From Patescibacteria group bacterium (lineage in GTDB: Bacteria > Patescibacteriota > Microgenomatia > UBA10105 > UBA927), in the NCBI GenBank assembly GCA_003545435.1, contig DPYI01000026.1, positions 1 to 5,482 on the forward strand: 5,482 nt of DNA. The letters are read 5' to 3'. This document shows, piece by piece, positions 4,710 through 5,482 of the stretch (its first letter is position 1; every line of letters starts with the position of its first letter). The notes beneath the pieces are model-generated. The model saw nothing but the letters and a program-made list of their open reading frames with translations, was not told the DNA's origin and made no database searches. A program made the translations under genes and the position numbers.

Positions 4710-5482
4710 ATGGACGATAAAACGAAAATTTCAATCATCGGTGCAAGCAGTTACGTAGGTGCAAGATTATATTTTGATTTAAAATCAAAATTTATTGTTG
4801 TGGGTACTTATTCTTCGAACCAGCTTTCTAAGAATTTTATTTACTTGGATATTACAAATAAAAAAGAAGTTGAAAAAGTAATAAATGATATAAGACCTAA
4901 CGTTATTATTCACGTAGCTAATAATGCTAGCGCTAAGTGGTGCGATACATACCCAGAAAAGGCAGTGCTTCTTAATCAAACGGCAACGCAATATATTGCT
5001 GATTCAGCTAATAAAGTAAACGCGAAGTTGATATACATTTCAACAATGGGAGCTGTCAAGCCATCAAATCTTTACGGAAAAACAAAATCAAAATCTGAAA
5101 AAATTATAAAAACTTCTAAATATGGATACTTAATACTTCGCCCATCTCTTATTCTTGGTTATAGTCCGAATACTACTAACGACAGACCATTCAATAGATT
5201 ACTGAAAAATTTAGATGAGGGTGTATCAGCTGTTTATGATACTTCATGGAAATTTCAGCCAACATATATAAGACATATGAGTGAAGTCATTACGGCTTGT
5301 ATAAATAATAAAATATTCAATCGTTCGATCGTTATTGCTGTTACGGAGATGAAATCAAGATACGACACGGCAAGAGATATATTGACTCCTTTTGGTATAA
5401 AAGTAACACCTGTTGATGCCAAGGATTCAACTTTTGAAGTTTTTAAGGATGATCTGTCTGAACTAAACTACCCTCGCCTCTA
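4710..5482 (+). CDS. Short-chain dehydrogenase/reductase, sugar epimerase or RmlD-like, 3' truncated
   Basis: The frame is open from ATG 4710 to the right edge, giving 257 residues without a stop. It has an extended-SDR, NAD(P)-binding fold. Strand beta1 and the nucleotide loop are ISIIGASSYVGARL (7-20). LDIT (46-49) and RPNVIIHVAN (62-71) follow, as in dTDP-4-dehydrorhamnose reductase and related sugar-nucleotide enzymes. The catalytic residues appear as Ser111-Thr112 (YIST) and Tyr122-x3-Lys126 (YGKTK), then LILRPSLILGY (141-151). Two features are atypical: the loop reads GASSYVG, with Ser in place of the second Gly, and only about 10 residues separate the Ser from the Tyr, shorter than usual. 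There is no Shine-Dalgarno; the tRNA ends 7 nt upstream. The frame stays open through the tRNA back to ATG 4500, but the fold begins right after Met 4710. G+C is far lower than in recA. Substrate unknown; a role in surface-sugar synthesis is only inferred. Confidence 0.85.
   Translation, partial: MDDKTKISIIGASSYVGARLYFDLKSKFIVVGTYSSNQLSKNFIYLDITNKKEVEKVINDIRPNVIIHVANNASAKWCDTYPEKAVLLNQTATQYIADSANKVNAKLIYISTMGAVKPSNLYGKTKSKSEKIIKTSKYGYLILRPSLILGYSPNTTNDRPFNRLLKNLDEGVSAVYDTSWKFQPTYIRHMSEVITACINNKIFNRSIVIAVTEMKSRYDTARDILTPFGIKVTPVDAKDSTFEVFKDDLSELNYPRL

Overview
The window reads as chromosomal DNA from a bacterium with a compact, moderately AT-rich genome. The closest fit I can argue for is Patescibacteria (candidate phyla radiation), perhaps Microgenomates-like. 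The reasons are the tight recA-recX-rny order, a tRNA gene without encoded CCA, short intergenic spacers with small palindromic or 9-bp tandem repeats, and a divergent RNase Y. This placement is inference, and a Firmicute-like lineage is not excluded. Nothing suggests a non-standard code: the four complete ORFs end in TAA or TAG and none reads through TGA.

Layout. Positions 1-4420 are all on the minus strand. In transcription order they hold recA (4420-3377), recX (3369-2869, separated from recA by 7 nt), a 221-bp spacer carrying a dispersed-type hairpin repeat, and rny for RNase Y (2647-1097). Next come a 3' region with a three-arm fold and a 30-bp perfect palindromic terminator, an HU/IHF-family DNA-binding protein (849-577) with its own promoter and terminator, a short 9-bp tandem repeat, and the start of an uncharacterised acidic, probably disordered protein that runs off the left edge. 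From about 4500 onward the plus strand is used: an extended -10 promoter, an 18-bp palindrome, a structured inverted-repeat leader, tRNA-Pro(GGG) at 4629-4702, and 7 nt later a truncated short-chain dehydrogenase/reductase (sugar epimerase or RmlD-like) that runs off the right edge.

Function. The minus-strand block is a housekeeping group: homologous recombination (RecA and its modulator RecX), RNA turnover (RNase Y) and nucleoid architecture (HU). recA and recX look translationally linked; rny and HU appear to be separately terminated or promoted. The plus-strand SDR gene is much more AT-rich (25-28% G+C in three hand-counted 60-base lines, against 43-50% in two recA lines) and begins directly at the tRNA 3' end. 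The tRNA may therefore mark the edge of an acquired or variable, possibly cell-surface glycan, region.

I found no CRISPR array, transposase, or clear new defence system. The least ordinary features are the RNase Y without a membrane anchor, the tRNA/SDR junction with its structured leader, and the switchable fold after rny.
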